Notes: generated by a model not told the origin, from the letters alone. Numbered from the stretch's first letter, positions 1 to 8,092 are shown. The stretch: 52,965 nt of DNA from JBOGDS01 sp050743075 (GCA_050743075.1 JBOGDS010000019.1:1-52965); one strand, 5' to 3'. Numbers and translations: made by a program.

Positions 1-188
1 ACCAGCGCATCCTCGCCGAGGAGCTGCTCTACGCCCGCGAGTTCAACTGCGAAGACGAACGATCAGCCGCGATAGGTGTGTGGAACATCCACTACAACTA
101 CCATCGACCCCACAGCGCCGCGGGCGGCCGACCGCCAGCGTCTCGACTCAAGACCGGCGTCACCAACGTCCAGCCCTCATACAGCTAG
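1..188 (+). CDS. IS481-family transposase, C-terminal end (partial)
   Basis: The reading frame is open from the window edge and ends at TAG 186-188, giving about 61 residues. The tail contains YNYHRPHSAAGGRPPASRL, the typical end of the DDE/retroviral-integrase core of IS481-type transposases, followed by GVTNVQPSYS. The catalytic DD residues lie outside the window; the glutamate-containing last helix would be just upstream. This marks the end of an insertion sequence directly upstream of the rifamycin-response locus. The family call is from the motif; the exact IS name cannot be given. Confidence 0.85.
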   Translation, partial: QRILAEELLYAREFNCEDERSAAIGVWNIHYNYHRPHSAAGGRPPASRLKTGVTNVQPSYS

Positions 189-289
189 CGGCTGATGCTC
201 GACGACGTACGAGCCGGCCCTGCTGACGAGAGGGAAGGACTGCCCGTCCACAGCGGCGATCAAGGGAAGACGATCAAGGGTAGGGGACA
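189..289. mobile_element. Probable terminal region of the IS481-like element
   Basis: This is the non-coding stretch after the transposase stop. It holds a direct repeat of GATCAAGGG at 258-266 and 272-280 and then GTAGGGGACA ending near 289. IS481 elements commonly end in a TGT...ACA pair, so ACA at 287-289 is a possible right tip. The left end is outside the window, so the inverted repeat cannot be confirmed. Confidence 0.3.
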
Positions 290-325
290 CCCACTCCCTT
301 CCGCTCTCAACGTATAGCGCACCGG

Positions 326-344
326 GGGGCTTGCGGCAAGACCC
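326..344 (+). promoter_or_regulatory. Rifamycin-associated element (RAE)
   Basis: The 19-mer GGGGCTTGCGGCAAGACCC is an imperfect inverted repeat (CTTGC/GCAAG core). As I recall it, the actinomycete RAE consensus is GGGGCTTGCGGCAAGGCCC, so 18 of 19 positions match. RAEs lie upstream of rifamycin-responsive genes such as rph, arr, rgt and helR. Here it sits 58 bp before a glycosyltransferase-like start and 213 bp before helR, which agrees with that role. Confidence 0.88.
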
Positions 345-402
345 GGGTCGTGCCCCAGAATCGCCGGCCGAGGCCAGAACCCAGGGATACGGGAGTCACG
401 AA

Positions 403-556
403 ATGCGTGTGTTGTTGTCGACGTACGGGTCGCGCGGGGCCGGAGGTGCGGGTGTGCGCGCCGCCGCATTGTGCGGAGCGGCTCGCCGAGGTCGGCACGA
501 CCCGCGCCGACCGGGCGACGGTGGCCGCAACGCTGCTGCTCGATCGGAGCCGATGA
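403..556 (+). pseudogene. Collapsed GT1 glycosyltransferase remnant (Rgt-like)
   Basis: ATG 403 follows a GGGAG ribosome site and starts MRVLLSTYGSRG, the standard N-terminus of GT1 antibiotic/macrolide glycosyltransferases. The expected continuation, EVRVCAPPHCAERLAEVG, is present in another frame after a gap of about 16 residues. The frame then passes straight to TTRADRATVAATLLLD, which looks like the extreme C-terminal helix of the same family, and stops at 554-556, one base before the helR start. About 350 middle residues are therefore missing. Since it directly follows the RAE, it may derive from a rifamycin glycosyltransferase (rgt); that is inference. The remnant cannot be catalytic, but it still provides the 5' part of the helR transcript and may couple its translation. 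Confidence 0.7.
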
Positions 557-557
557 C

Positions 558-2723
558 GTGAACTCCCTGACTACCAGCGCGTTCGACCTTCCCGACCACC
601 TCGCCCACAAGGCCGACCCGACGCTGATCGCCGGCGACGAGCAGCACTTCGCGGCCATCGCGGAGAGTCTCGAGCAGTCGATCGCCGACCTGTCCGACCG
701 TCTTGACGCCGAGCGCAAGGCGCCCGGCGGCATCGGTCAGGAGGCGATGGACCGGGACCTGGAGATCCACCGGTTGACCGCTCGCCTGCGTGCCCTGCGT
801 CGCTTCGGTCTGGACCTGTGCCTCGGACACATCGTCAGCGCAGACAACCCAGAACCCATGTACGTCGGACGGCTCGGCCTCACGGACAGCGCGGATCGTC
901 GGCTGCTGCTCGACTGGCGCTCCCCCGCGGCTGAGCCGTTCTTCGGAGCGACCCACGCCAACCCGATGGGTCTGACAAGCCGGCGCAGGTACCGCTGGAC
1001 CCGCGGCCAGATCAGCGACTACTGGGACGAGGTGTTCACCCCGGACGGGTTCGAAGGGCACGCCGCGCTCGACGACCAGTCCGCCTTCATCGCCAGCCTG
1101 GGCAGCAGCCGGTCGGCCCGGATGCGAGACGTGCTCGGCACCATCCAGGCCGACCAGGACGCCATCATCCGCGCGGGATCCCGCGGCGCTCTCGTCGTCG
1201 ACGGCGGTCCGGGTACGGGGAAAACCGTCGTCGCTCTGCACCGCTCCGCTTACCTCCTCTACTCCGACCCCCGCCTCGGTCACCGCCGGGGCGGCGTGCT
1301 GTTCGTCGGTCCGCACCAGCCCTACCTGGCCTACGTCGCCGACATCCTGCCCAGCCTCGGAGAGGAGGGCGTGCTGACCTGCACCCTGCGGGACCTCGTC
1401 GCCGAGGGAGCCGCAGCAGCGATCGAGACCGACCCGGACGTGGCCCTCCTGAAGTCGTCCGCGGACATGGTGAAGGCGATCGAGCCAGCCGTCCGGCTCT
1501 ACGAGGAGCCGCCCACCGAGGGGATGACGGTCGAGACCGACTGGTCCGACATCTGGCTCAGCGCCGCCGATTGGGCCGAGGCGTTCGAAGCACCCGACCC
1601 CGGTACTCCGCACAACGAGGCGCGCGATCAGGTCTGGGAGGAGCTCCTCAGCATCCTGATCGACAAGCACGAGGACGACGACGTCTCGGCTGACCTGCTC
1701 CGCAGGTCGCTTCTGCAGAACAAGGAGCTGATCGGAACCCTCAACCGAGCGTGGCCGCTGCTCGAAGCGGCAGACCTCGTCGGAGACCTGTGGTCGGTGC
1801 CCGCCTACCTGCGCAGGTGCGCTCCCTGGCTCAACCCCGACGAGGTTCAGAAGCTGCGGCGCGGGGACGCCCATGCCTGGACGGTGTCCGACCTGCCACT
1901 CCTGGACGCAGCACGGCAGCGGCTCGGTGACCCCGAGGCGTCGCGACGCCGGCGCCGGCAGGAGGCTGCTGTGGCCGCCGAGCGCGAGCACATGGCCAAG
2001 GTCGTCGACGACCTCATCGCGACCGACGACTCCGACATGCAGGTCATGTCGATGCTGCGCGGACAGGACCTCCAGGACGCCCTGGTCGACGAGACCGCAC
2101 TGCCCAGCACCGACCCGGACCTGCTCGCCGGCCCGTTCGCGCACATCGTCGTGGACGAGGCTCAGGAACTGACCGACGCAGAGTGGCAGATGTTGCTGCT
2201 CCGCTGCCCGTCCCGGAGCTTCACCATCGTCGGGGACCGTGCCCAGGCCAGGCACGGGTTCACGGAGTCGTGGCAGGAACGGCTCGAGCGGATCGGGCTC
2301 GACCGGATCAACCTGGCCTCCCTGAGCATCAACTACCGGACGCCGGAAGAGGTCATGGCCGAAGCCGAGCCGGTCATCAGGGCCGTGCTCCCGGACGCCA
2401 ACGTGCCGACCTCCATCCGCAGCAGCGACATCCCCGTCGGACACGGATCTACCTCTGATCTGGGCTCGATCCTCGACACCTGGCTCGCCGCTCATGCCGA
2501 CGGGATCGCCTGCGTCATCGGCACCAGTGACATGGAGGCTGGCACGGTCCGGGCGACGTCCCGCGTCCGGTCGCTGACCCCGGAGCTGTCGAAGGGGCTC
2601 GAGTTCGACCTGGTCGTCCTCATCGACCCAGAGGCGTTCGGCACGGGCATCGAAGGAGCGGTCGACCGCTATGTCGCGATGACCCGAGCGACCCAGCGAC
2701 TCGTCATCCTCACGAGCTCCTGA
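558..2723 (+). CDS. helR: RNA polymerase recycling ATPase HelR
   Basis: The 721-residue protein is a UvrD/Rep-like superfamily 1 ATPase of the HelD/HelR type. HelR displaces rifamycin-stalled RNA polymerase and gives rifamycin tolerance in actinomycetes. The N-terminal coiled arm (IADLSDRLDAERKAPGG, LRALRRFGLDLCLG) is characteristic of HelR. Walker A GGPGTGKT is near residue 216, a DEAQ Walker B near 532, and the C-terminal KGLEFDLVVL and VAMTRATQRLVIL motifs near 685-715. I chose GTG 558 because homology starts at TTSAFDLP; the upstream extension overlaps the glycosyltransferase remnant. The gene is downstream of an RAE, the expected regulatory context. It appears intact. Confidence 0.92.
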   Translation: MNSLTTSAFDLPDHLAHKADPTLIAGDEQHFAAIAESLEQSIADLSDRLDAERKAPGGIGQEAMDRDLEIHRLTARLRALRRFGLDLCLGHIVSADNPEPMYVGRLGLTDSADRRLLLDWRSPAAEPFFGATHANPMGLTSRRRYRWTRGQISDYWDEVFTPDGFEGHAALDDQSAFIASLGSSRSARMRDVLGTIQADQDAIIRAGSRGALVVDGGPGTGKTVVALHRSAYLLYSDPRLGHRRGGVLFVGPHQPYLAYVADILPSLGEEGVLTCTLRDLVAEGAAAAIETDPDVALLKSSADMVKAIEPAVRLYEEPPTEGMTVETDWSDIWLSAADWAEAFEAPDPGTPHNEARDQVWEELLSILIDKHEDDDVSADLLRRSLLQNKELIGTLNRAWPLLEAADLVGDLWSVPAYLRRCAPWLNPDEVQKLRRGDAHAWTVSDLPLLDAARQRLGDPEASRRRRRQEAAVAAEREHMAKVVDDLIATDDSDMQVMSMLRGQDLQDALVDETALPSTDPDLLAGPFAHIVVDEAQELTDAEWQMLLLRCPSRSFTIVGDRAQARHGFTESWQERLERIGLDRINLASLSINYRTPEEVMAEAEPVIRAVLPDANVPTSIRSSDIPVGHGSTSDLGSILDTWLAAHADGIACVIGTSDMEAGTVRATSRVRSLTPELSKGLEFDLVVLIDPEAFGTGIEGAVDRYVAMTRATQRLVILTSS

Positions 2724-2827
2724 CGGCGGCCAAGACCTCGCCGAGCTTGTGCCTCGACAACTGGACACCGGGCCTGGCGGGGAGCTCGACCTCACCAGCA
2801 AGGCCCTGGCGGGCCGCGGGGGCCCCG

Positions 2828-2872
2828 GAACCCGCTGATCTTCCGGACGTACTGCAGCGCGGCGGCGTGCAC
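2828..2872 (-). pseudogene. Possible DUF2277 fragment
   Basis: The minus strand encodes VHAAALQYVRKISGF, which matches the most conserved stretch of the small DUF2277 family. No start, no C-terminal half and no stop in a sensible place are visible, and the following bases do not continue the family in any frame. The 167-bp stretch between helR and the sortase gene otherwise holds nothing recognisable. It is a very short match, so a chance resemblance is possible. Confidence 0.35.
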
Positions 2873-2890
2873 GTCCACCGACGTGCGAGA

Positions 2891-3544
2891 TCAGCCGATC
2901 GCGGTCGCAGCGACGACGACGTTGTCCGGGTAGCCGCGCCCCCGTTCGTAGTCGCCACCGCACGTGATCAGGCGCAGCTCGGCGTCGGGCGAGCCGCCGT
3001 AGACCGCGTCTGTCGGGAAGTCGTTCTTCGGAAATGTCGACACGGACGTGACAGCGAACGCGACCGATCCGCCACGGACATCCTCGACCGCGACGACATC
3101 GCCGGGTCGCAGCTGGCCGAGGTGGGCGAAGACCGCCGGCCCGTCCGCCGAGTCGACGTGTCCGACGAGGACAGCCGGGCCTGTGTCGCCCGGGACGCTG
3201 CTTGCGTCGAACCATCCCACCGCGTCGGCCTCGGCCGGCAGGGCGAGGGTCCCGTCGCCGGCCACCCCGACGGGCTCGATCTCGGCCTTGAGCGCGAGCC
3301 CGTCGATCAGCAGCCGGCGTGGCTCTGCGTGGCGTGCCGGATCGGTGGGTTCGGCCGCCGTGAACCCACCGATCGGCCGGGCGATGCCGGTGAGCTGTGG
3401 GATTGCCGAGGCGGGCGGCGGCGCAGTGGTGAACGCCCCGGCCGCGGAAAGGAGCAGCAGCACCGAGCCGAGCACCACCAGGATGAGCGCCGGCAGAGAG
3501 ATCGCCCGGGGCGGTCGCGGCCGGTGCCTCCGACGCCGCTCCAC
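2891..3544 (-). CDS. Class F sortase
   Basis: The 217-residue protein has one N-terminal membrane anchor (about 15-40) and an extracytoplasmic sortase beta-barrel. The catalytic triad is visible: His129 in VGHVDS, Cys195 in LRLITCGG and Arg201 in DYERGRGY, followed by PDNVVV. Class F (actinobacterial) sortases are transpeptidases or proteases of cell-envelope proteins; the substrate here is unknown. GTG 3544 is the start, with GGGAGG just upstream, immediately after the stop of the DUF4397 gene, so the two are probably cotranscribed and translationally coupled. No LPXTG-type protein is obvious next to it. Confidence 0.88.
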   Translation of the reverse strand: MERRRRHRPRPPRAISLPALILVVLGSVLLLLSAAGAFTTAPPPASAIPQLTGIARPIGGFTAAEPTDPARHAEPRRLLIDGLALKAEIEPVGVAGDGTLALPAEADAVGWFDASSVPGDTGPAVLVGHVDSADGPAVFAHLGQLRPGDVVAVEDVRGGSVAFAVTSVSTFPKNDFPTDAVYGGSPDAELRLITCGGDYERGRGYPDNVVVAATAIG

Positions 3545-4381
3545 CTATCCCTCCCGGGTACGCCGGCGGCGCACGGTCAACAGGCCCGCTCCCAACACCA
3601 GTGCGGCCATCCCTGCGGCCACCACGGCGCCACGGAGGGGCTGCGCCGCAGCACCGCCGAGGCCGGCGTCGACGCCACCGACCGGGACCTGCCCGGCGGC
3701 CGCGAAGTCCTGGATCGGGACGATGCCCAGCCCTCCAGAGGCATCGGCCAGAACCAGCGTGTACGTCGCGCCGGCGCGCAGGTCGACCGACTCCTCGGTC
3801 GTCGTCGTAGGCGACTCGACGCGCAGGTCTGTCGGACCCGCGTCGACCGTGTCGTAGTCCGTCGCGTCGGTGAATTCGAGGTCGGTCGCGAGCGGCGCAC
3901 CGTTGGCCTCCACGACGTCCACCTGGGGCGCGGCCAGTGCCGCCAGCACGACGCGCACCTTGCTCAGGCCGGCCCCCGGTGCGGCCAGGTCGTCGGTGAG
4001 AGTCACCAAGCGCAGGTCCGCCTGCCGGCCCATCCCGGCGACCGTCTTCGCCGTGTCCGGCTCGACCTGGACGGTCGTGGACAGGACGGGAGGATCGGTT
4101 GCCGGCGCACCTTCCCCACGCATGGCGACGGTGTAGGAGCCGGCCGGCACGCGCTGGTACGGCGAGAACATCCCGTAGCCCACGCCGGGCAGGACAGTGG
4201 GTTCCTCGGCACGACCGAAGGACGACAGGTAGACATCCACGCGAGGGGTGTCCGGCGACAGGTGAGCCAGCCGGATCCAGCCCTCGGCGGGTGCGGCCTG
4301 GGACGGCGCGGCGCCGCCGACGAGCGCCGCGAGAGAGAGGACGAACACTGCCAGGACGGTTCGAGCGATGGGACGGATCAC
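3545..4381 (-). CDS. Secreted DUF4397 protein with C-terminal membrane anchor
   Basis: The 278-residue protein starts at GTG 4381 (GGAG ribosome site) and has a Sec signal peptide ending near SQAAPA. The body begins GWIRLAHLSPDTPRVDVYL, the hallmark of DUF4397, and carries beta-strand repeats thereafter. The C-terminus has a transmembrane segment (about 252-270) followed by VRRRRTREG, resembling a cell-wall anchor without an LPXTG motif. It lies between a membrane protein gene and a class F sortase gene, and a surface role is likely. Function is not known for the family. Confidence 0.82.
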   Translation of the reverse strand: MIRPIARTVLAVFVLSLAALVGGAAPSQAAPAEGWIRLAHLSPDTPRVDVYLSSFGRAEEPTVLPGVGYGMFSPYQRVPAGSYTVAMRGEGAPATDPPVLSTTVQVEPDTAKTVAGMGRQADLRLVTLTDDLAAPGAGLSKVRVVLAALAAPQVDVVEANGAPLATDLEFTDATDYDTVDAGPTDLRVESPTTTTEESVDLRAGATYTLVLADASGGLGIVPIQDFAAAGQVPVGGVDAGLGGAAAQPLRGAVVAAGMAALVLGAGLLTVRRRRTREG

Positions 4382-4408
4382 GAGGTACTCCAGGGGTGAG
4401 GACGGTGA

Positions 4409-5083
4409 TCAGGACGGAAACAGACCGGGTGGTTCAGGCGTGTCGTAGGCCAGGACCAGGTAGGCAAGCGAGTCCTCGCGCCGCACCTCGACGTGGTCGG
4501 GGCGGAGCCGCGGCTGGCCGTCGAGCCAGTCCAGGACGACGTCGACGTCGACCACGCCCATCTCGACGGGAGCCGGGGTCTGCGAGCCGGCCGCCTCGGG
4601 GTCGAGCACATCGACGGCCGCGAGCTGGCCGACACCGGCCAGGGAGGCGAGCACGATCAGCACGCGCCCGTCCACATCGCCGCTGCGAAGCACGCTCTCC
4701 GCGGCCGGCGACACGTCCGTGTCGGTGCGGTCGGCGATCTCTGCTCCCGCCGCAGCCCGGCCGGGCGAGGGCGACCGGGTAGCCGTCTCGGGACCGGCCG
4801 TCACGGATGCCCTGTGCTGCGGGGCGAACGGGTCGGCGGACGGGCGCGTCCGGGTCGGATCCGCCGACGGCGTCGTGCCATCGCGGCCGGCCAGGCCGAA
4901 GCCGAGGATGACGGCTGCGACGGCCCCGAGCCCGATGGCCATCGCGAGGAGAATCCTTCGTCGGCGCGGGGGACGGTCGGCCTGACGAGCCTGTCTGCGC
5001 TGCACTGTGAGAACGATCGTGTTGACGATGACCTCGAGCCAGGAGGCGGATGGTCCCGCAGGCCGGGGAGACTCCTGGTCCAT
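4409..5083 (-). CDS. Uncharacterised single-pass membrane protein
   Basis: I do not recognise this family. From ATG 5083 the product is 224 residues: a basic cytoplasmic stretch, a transmembrane helix (ILLAMAIGLGAVAAVILGFGLA) starting near residue 45, a Pro/Thr/Ser-rich linker and a globular external domain of about 100 residues. An upstream in-frame ATG at 5146 would add 21 residues, but it would run through the Crp-type box at 5132-5147, so the shorter start is preferred. It precedes the DUF4397 and sortase genes by 27 bp and is probably the first gene of that operon. Confidence 0.7.
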   Translation of the reverse strand: MDQESPRPAGPSASWLEVIVNTIVLTVQRRQARQADRPPRRRRILLAMAIGLGAVAAVILGFGLAGRDGTTPSADPTRTRPSADPFAPQHRASVTAGPETATRSPSPGRAAAGAEIADRTDTDVSPAAESVLRSGDVDGRVLIVLASLAGVGQLAAVDVLDPEAAGSQTPAPVEMGVVDVDVVLDWLDGQPRLRPDHVEVRREDSLAYLVLAYDTPEPPGLFPS

Positions 5084-5131
5084 ACGATCTATTCGCTGCA
5101 ACCGGGCGCGCGGATGGGCCGAATCCTCCGG

Positions 5132-5147
5132 TGTGATGCACGTCACA
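5132..5147. promoter_or_regulatory. Crp/GlxR-type operator
   Basis: TGTGATGCACGTCACA is an exact TGTGA-N6-TCACA palindrome, the classic binding site for cAMP receptor protein family regulators (Crp/GlxR in actinobacteria). It lies in the divergent region, 24 bp before the MerB-like start and 48 bp before the membrane protein start. So close to the MerB-like start, it could act as a repressor site for that gene. Confidence 0.65.
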
Positions 5148-5171
5148 TGTGCTTGTCCGGAGGATGGGGGC

Positions 5172-5831
5172 GTGACTGACGAAGATCTGCGCCTCGCCGT
5201 CTACCGGTCCTTCGCGCGCCCGGGTCGGCCAGCCGACTTGCCCGAGCTGGCCTCGACGCTCGGGGTCGGCGTGCCCGCGATCCGCTCCGGGTTACACCGG
5301 CTGGCCGCGGCCAGGCACCTGGTCCTGGACGGGCCGGACCGGATCGTCATGGCCCATCCGTTCGCGACCAACCCGCTCGGGTTCTCAGTGATGGGCCGCG
5401 AGACGCTGTGGTGGGGTGGCTGCGCCTGGGACTCGTTCGCGCTGCCGCACGTGCTCCCCGGCGAACCCGAGGTGCTGGTTGCCACCCGCTGTCCCGCGTG
5501 TGGCGCCGCGCTGGCGTGGGTTGTTCGTCGCGACGAACCGCCGGCCGGCGGCGAGGTGGCCCATTTCCTGGTGCCGGTGTCCCGCATCTGGGACGACGTC
5601 GTGTTCAGCTGCGCGAACCAGCGGCTGTTCTGTTCCGCCGCATGCGTCGACCGCTGGCTGACGTCGTCGGGAAACAACCGCGGGTACGTGATGGACCTGA
5701 CGACGCTCTGGCGGCTGGCACAGCACTGGTACGACGGGCGCCTCGATCCCGGGTACCGCCGGCGTGAGCCCGTCGAGGCAGCCGACTACTTCCGTGAGGT
5801 CGGGCTGCGCGGCGAGTTCTGGGGCCTCTGA
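5172..5831 (+). CDS. merB: Alkylmercury lyase (MerB) family protein
   Basis: The 219-residue protein has the MerB layout: an N-terminal winged helix (1-60) and a catalytic lyase domain. MerB uses two cysteines and one aspartate (Cys96, Asp99, Cys159 in the plasmid R831b enzyme). Here Cys84 and Asp87 in GGCAWDSF and Cys147 in VVFSCANQ have exactly the same spacing (3 and 63 residues). Further cysteine pairs are CPAC (107-110) and CSAAC (154-158), unusual extra thiols that could bind metal. GTG 5172 has GGAGGA upstream. No merA, merR or merP is nearby, so protonolysis of organomercurials is plausible but a different substrate is possible. Confidence 0.78.
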   Translation: MTDEDLRLAVYRSFARPGRPADLPELASTLGVGVPAIRSGLHRLAAARHLVLDGPDRIVMAHPFATNPLGFSVMGRETLWWGGCAWDSFALPHVLPGEPEVLVATRCPACGAALAWVVRRDEPPAGGEVAHFLVPVSRIWDDVVFSCANQRLFCSAACVDRWLTSSGNNRGYVMDLTTLWRLAQHWYDGRLDPGYRRREPVEAADYFREVGLRGEFWGL

Positions 5832-5847
5832 CCCGGTCAGGTCGACG

Positions 5848-6828
5848 TCAGGCGCAGCCGACCGCCTCGATCGAGCCGGTGAGCTCGGACGTGGTGAGGT
5901 AACCGCAGCCGCCCGCCCGGTAGGTGACGGTCTCGGACTGGATCTGGGATGGCGCCGGCACGCGGCGCAGCGGCCAGTCCGCGAACCCGGCCAGGTCGGG
6001 GCCGTCGCCGTCCGCCCGGAACTCGAGCACCTCGTCGTACGTCCGCAGGAGAACGCGGCCCTCCGCGGCCGACGCGTCGGTGACGACATTGCCCACCAGC
6101 GTGGCGAACACCGCACGTGCAGGCTCCGGCACCGGGACCACTCCGAGGTCCTCGAGCACACCGCCGCCCGCGTCGCCGCGGAACAGACTCGTCGGACCCG
6201 TTGTCCGTGAGGTCGCGTCGAAGACCGCCTTGGTGACGATCAACGGGCGGCCGCGGTCGTCGACGACCAGCGCCTCGGCGTCGGCCGGTTCGTCCGGGTA
6301 GGTGTACCGGAGCGCCACGGCCGGGGCCGTCCGCGCAGGTTCGGACAGGTCAGGCTCCGGGACCCGGTACACGACGACGTCGTCCCGGCCAACGTGGTCG
6401 CCGATGTCGCCGACATAGAGGCACGTCTCGGCGGTCGGGGTGCCGCACGGGCCGACGGCGAGCGCTTCGGCGTTCTCTGCGGACATGCCCTCGACGTCGA
6501 CACGGGCGATCAGCCCGCCGTCCTCCCGCACGGCAGCGACCGCCGAGGTGCCGGGCTCGTCGCTCACCACGTAGTACACGCCCGGTGTCAGTCGGCTTGC
6601 TGCCATCCCGCTGACCTCGACGACGACATCGGACGGAAGCGAGCCGACGTTCGTGATCTCTGCGTAGCACGGCGCGTCGCAGGCCGGGGTCGATGTGGCC
6701 TGCGCCTCGGCTGCGGTGGTGCTTGGCTGCGACGACGGCGCAGCCGCATGCTGCGCGGATCCGTCCGAGCATCCGGCCGAGCCGAGCAGCCCGACCGCTG
6801 CCAGGGCGCCCAGGAAGTGTCTTCGCAC
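5848..6828 (-). CDS. Secreted lipoprotein of unknown function
   Basis: From GTG 6828 the product is 326 residues. It begins with a lipoprotein signal peptide and lipobox LLGSAGC (Cys20), then a Ser/Thr/Ala linker and a globular domain with repeated beta-type segments (YYVVSDEP, CLYVGDIGDH, ALVVDDRGRPLIVTK, VLLRTYDEVLEF), which resembles a beta-propeller. Cysteine pairs (CDAPC, and CG near the C-terminus) could form disulfides. The start was chosen because the signal peptide begins there; longer upstream frames run into the neighbouring gene. I do not recognise a named family. Confidence 0.75.
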   Translation of the reverse strand: MRRHFLGALAAVGLLGSAGCSDGSAQHAAAPSSQPSTTAAEAQATSTPACDAPCYAEITNVGSLPSDVVVEVSGMAASRLTPGVYYVVSDEPGTSAVAAVREDGGLIARVDVEGMSAENAEALAVGPCGTPTAETCLYVGDIGDHVGRDDVVVYRVPEPDLSEPARTAPAVALRYTYPDEPADAEALVVDDRGRPLIVTKAVFDATSRTTGPTSLFRGDAGGGVLEDLGVVPVPEPARAVFATLVGNVVTDASAAEGRVLLRTYDEVLEFRADGDGPDLAGFADWPLRRVPAPSQIQSETVTYRAGGCGYLTTSELTGSIEAVGCA

Positions 6829-6910
6829 GCCGAACAGGCTACGTGCGCGCTCGGCTCCCTCGGGTGAGTTCGGGGCGCAGCAGAGCCCTTCGAGCCCTTC
6901 TGACGGGTGA

Positions 6911-8008
6911 TCATTCCCGCGCCGCGTCGAGGCCGAGGAAGCGGCCGACGTCGGCGACCTCGGCGTCGATCGAGTCCCCCCTCTCCAGGTCGTCGGGATC
7001 GAACATCGAAACGGTGACCGCCAGCCGGCAGCCGGACCGCTCGGACCGCCACGTCCCGACGACCGAGCCGTCGACCACCACGGTGGGCAGGACGTACCCT
7101 CCACCGGTCCACACCTGCCTCCGGTGTCTCTCCGGGACCACGAGGCGGCGGTCGCGGTATCCGAGCAGGTACGGATCGAAATGCGGCAACAGCCGCAACG
7201 GCAGGCGGCCGGGCCGTGTATGGGGCGAGCCGTCGTCGCCAGCATCTTCGAGCAGGTCGAAGGCATGACGGGCATCGGAGACAGGCAGGCCCGACCAGGC
7301 CGCCACGTCCCGCGGGTCGTCGCTTCCGTAGCCAGTCCGGTAACGACGTGCGAGTCGCGCCAGCGCCTCCTCCCGATCCAGCTCGGCGGGCCACGACGCG
7401 GGCAGCCGCATCCAGGTCGGTTCGTGCCCGCGGTCGGCGCCGAAACAGAGGCCACCTCGAAGGGCCGCGTACTGGACGAGGTGGATGCCGCGCTGCCCCG
7501 CCGGGTCCACGCGGGCTGCAGCGAGGGCCGCGAACAGCTCGGCTCGGGTGGCGGGACCTGCGTCCAACGCTCGGCCGAGCACGTCTGCGGACCGGTCCAG
7601 CGTCGCCGGGTCCAAGCCCAGCTGACGGTGCCGGCTGGAGAGCGTGCGCAGAGATGCCGGGGCGAGCAACGGCCCGAGCCAGACCAGGTCCTCGACGCGG
7701 GCTAGATGCAGTGTGCCGCGCATCAGCCAGGTCCGGACCAGGGCGCCCGCCGCGCGCTGGTCGTCGACTGCGGCCGACGTCGGGCCGGCGGCCCGGGCCC
7801 GGACCGCCAGAGCAGCGGCGGAGGGCAGTTGAGCCTGCAGCCCGATCAGATGGCCGACCACCTCGGTCGCCGTCGCAGCCGGCTCGCCCGTCAGCCACTG
7901 CGCTCGGCCGCGGGCGCGGCGAGTCTCGTCGTCGTTCACGGGCTGTGACGCCCCGGCGACGCGGGGTTGCTTGCCGGCCTGCGGCGGGCCGCCGTGCGTG
8001 AGTTTCAT
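6911..8008 (-). CDS. Winged-helix DNA-binding domain protein (AlkZ-like fold)
   Basis: The 365-residue protein matches the large actinobacterial winged-helix family (PF06224 type) related to AlkZ/YcaQ DNA glycosylases. Visible signatures are GLQAQLPSAAALAVRAR, LVRTWLMRGTLHLA (residues about 90-105), and the C-terminal LLPHFDPYLLGYRDR and PTVVVDGSVVGTW. YcaQ itself unhooks DNA crosslinks; whether this branch is a glycosylase is not known. ATG 8008 is used, but GTG 47 bases... further inside (VNDDETRR) is also possible because neither start has a strong ribosome site. Confidence 0.8.
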   Translation of the reverse strand: MKLTHGGPPQAGKQPRVAGASQPVNDDETRRARGRAQWLTGEPAATATEVVGHLIGLQAQLPSAAALAVRARAAGPTSAAVDDQRAAGALVRTWLMRGTLHLARVEDLVWLGPLLAPASLRTLSSRHRQLGLDPATLDRSADVLGRALDAGPATRAELFAALAAARVDPAGQRGIHLVQYAALRGGLCFGADRGHEPTWMRLPASWPAELDREEALARLARRYRTGYGSDDPRDVAAWSGLPVSDARHAFDLLEDAGDDGSPHTRPGRLPLRLLPHFDPYLLGYRDRRLVVPERHRRQVWTGGGYVLPTVVVDGSVVGTWRSERSGCRLAVTVSMFDPDDLERGDSIDAEVADVGRFLGLDAARE

Positions 8009-8092
8009 GCGGCCAGTGTCCAGGGATCGTGACCAGACCGAGATCGGGGGCCCGGGCGCCGCCATGACGGCGTCCGTGCGATCCTTCGCCGC

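Noticed and set aside
396..3215. A 939-codon open frame on the minus strand opposite helR
   Set aside because: Shadow of helR and its neighbours in GC-rich DNA: Arg/Val/Asp-rich, no motifs, and it crosses several real genes.
2747..4399. A 550-codon plus-strand frame over the sortase and DUF4397 genes
   Set aside because: Composition typical of a shadow frame; the minus-strand genes have ribosome sites, signal peptides and catalytic motifs.
5385..6161. Minus-strand frame opposite the MerB-like gene
   Set aside because: It overlaps the MerB-like gene and the lipoprotein gene in the wrong frame and shows no motif.
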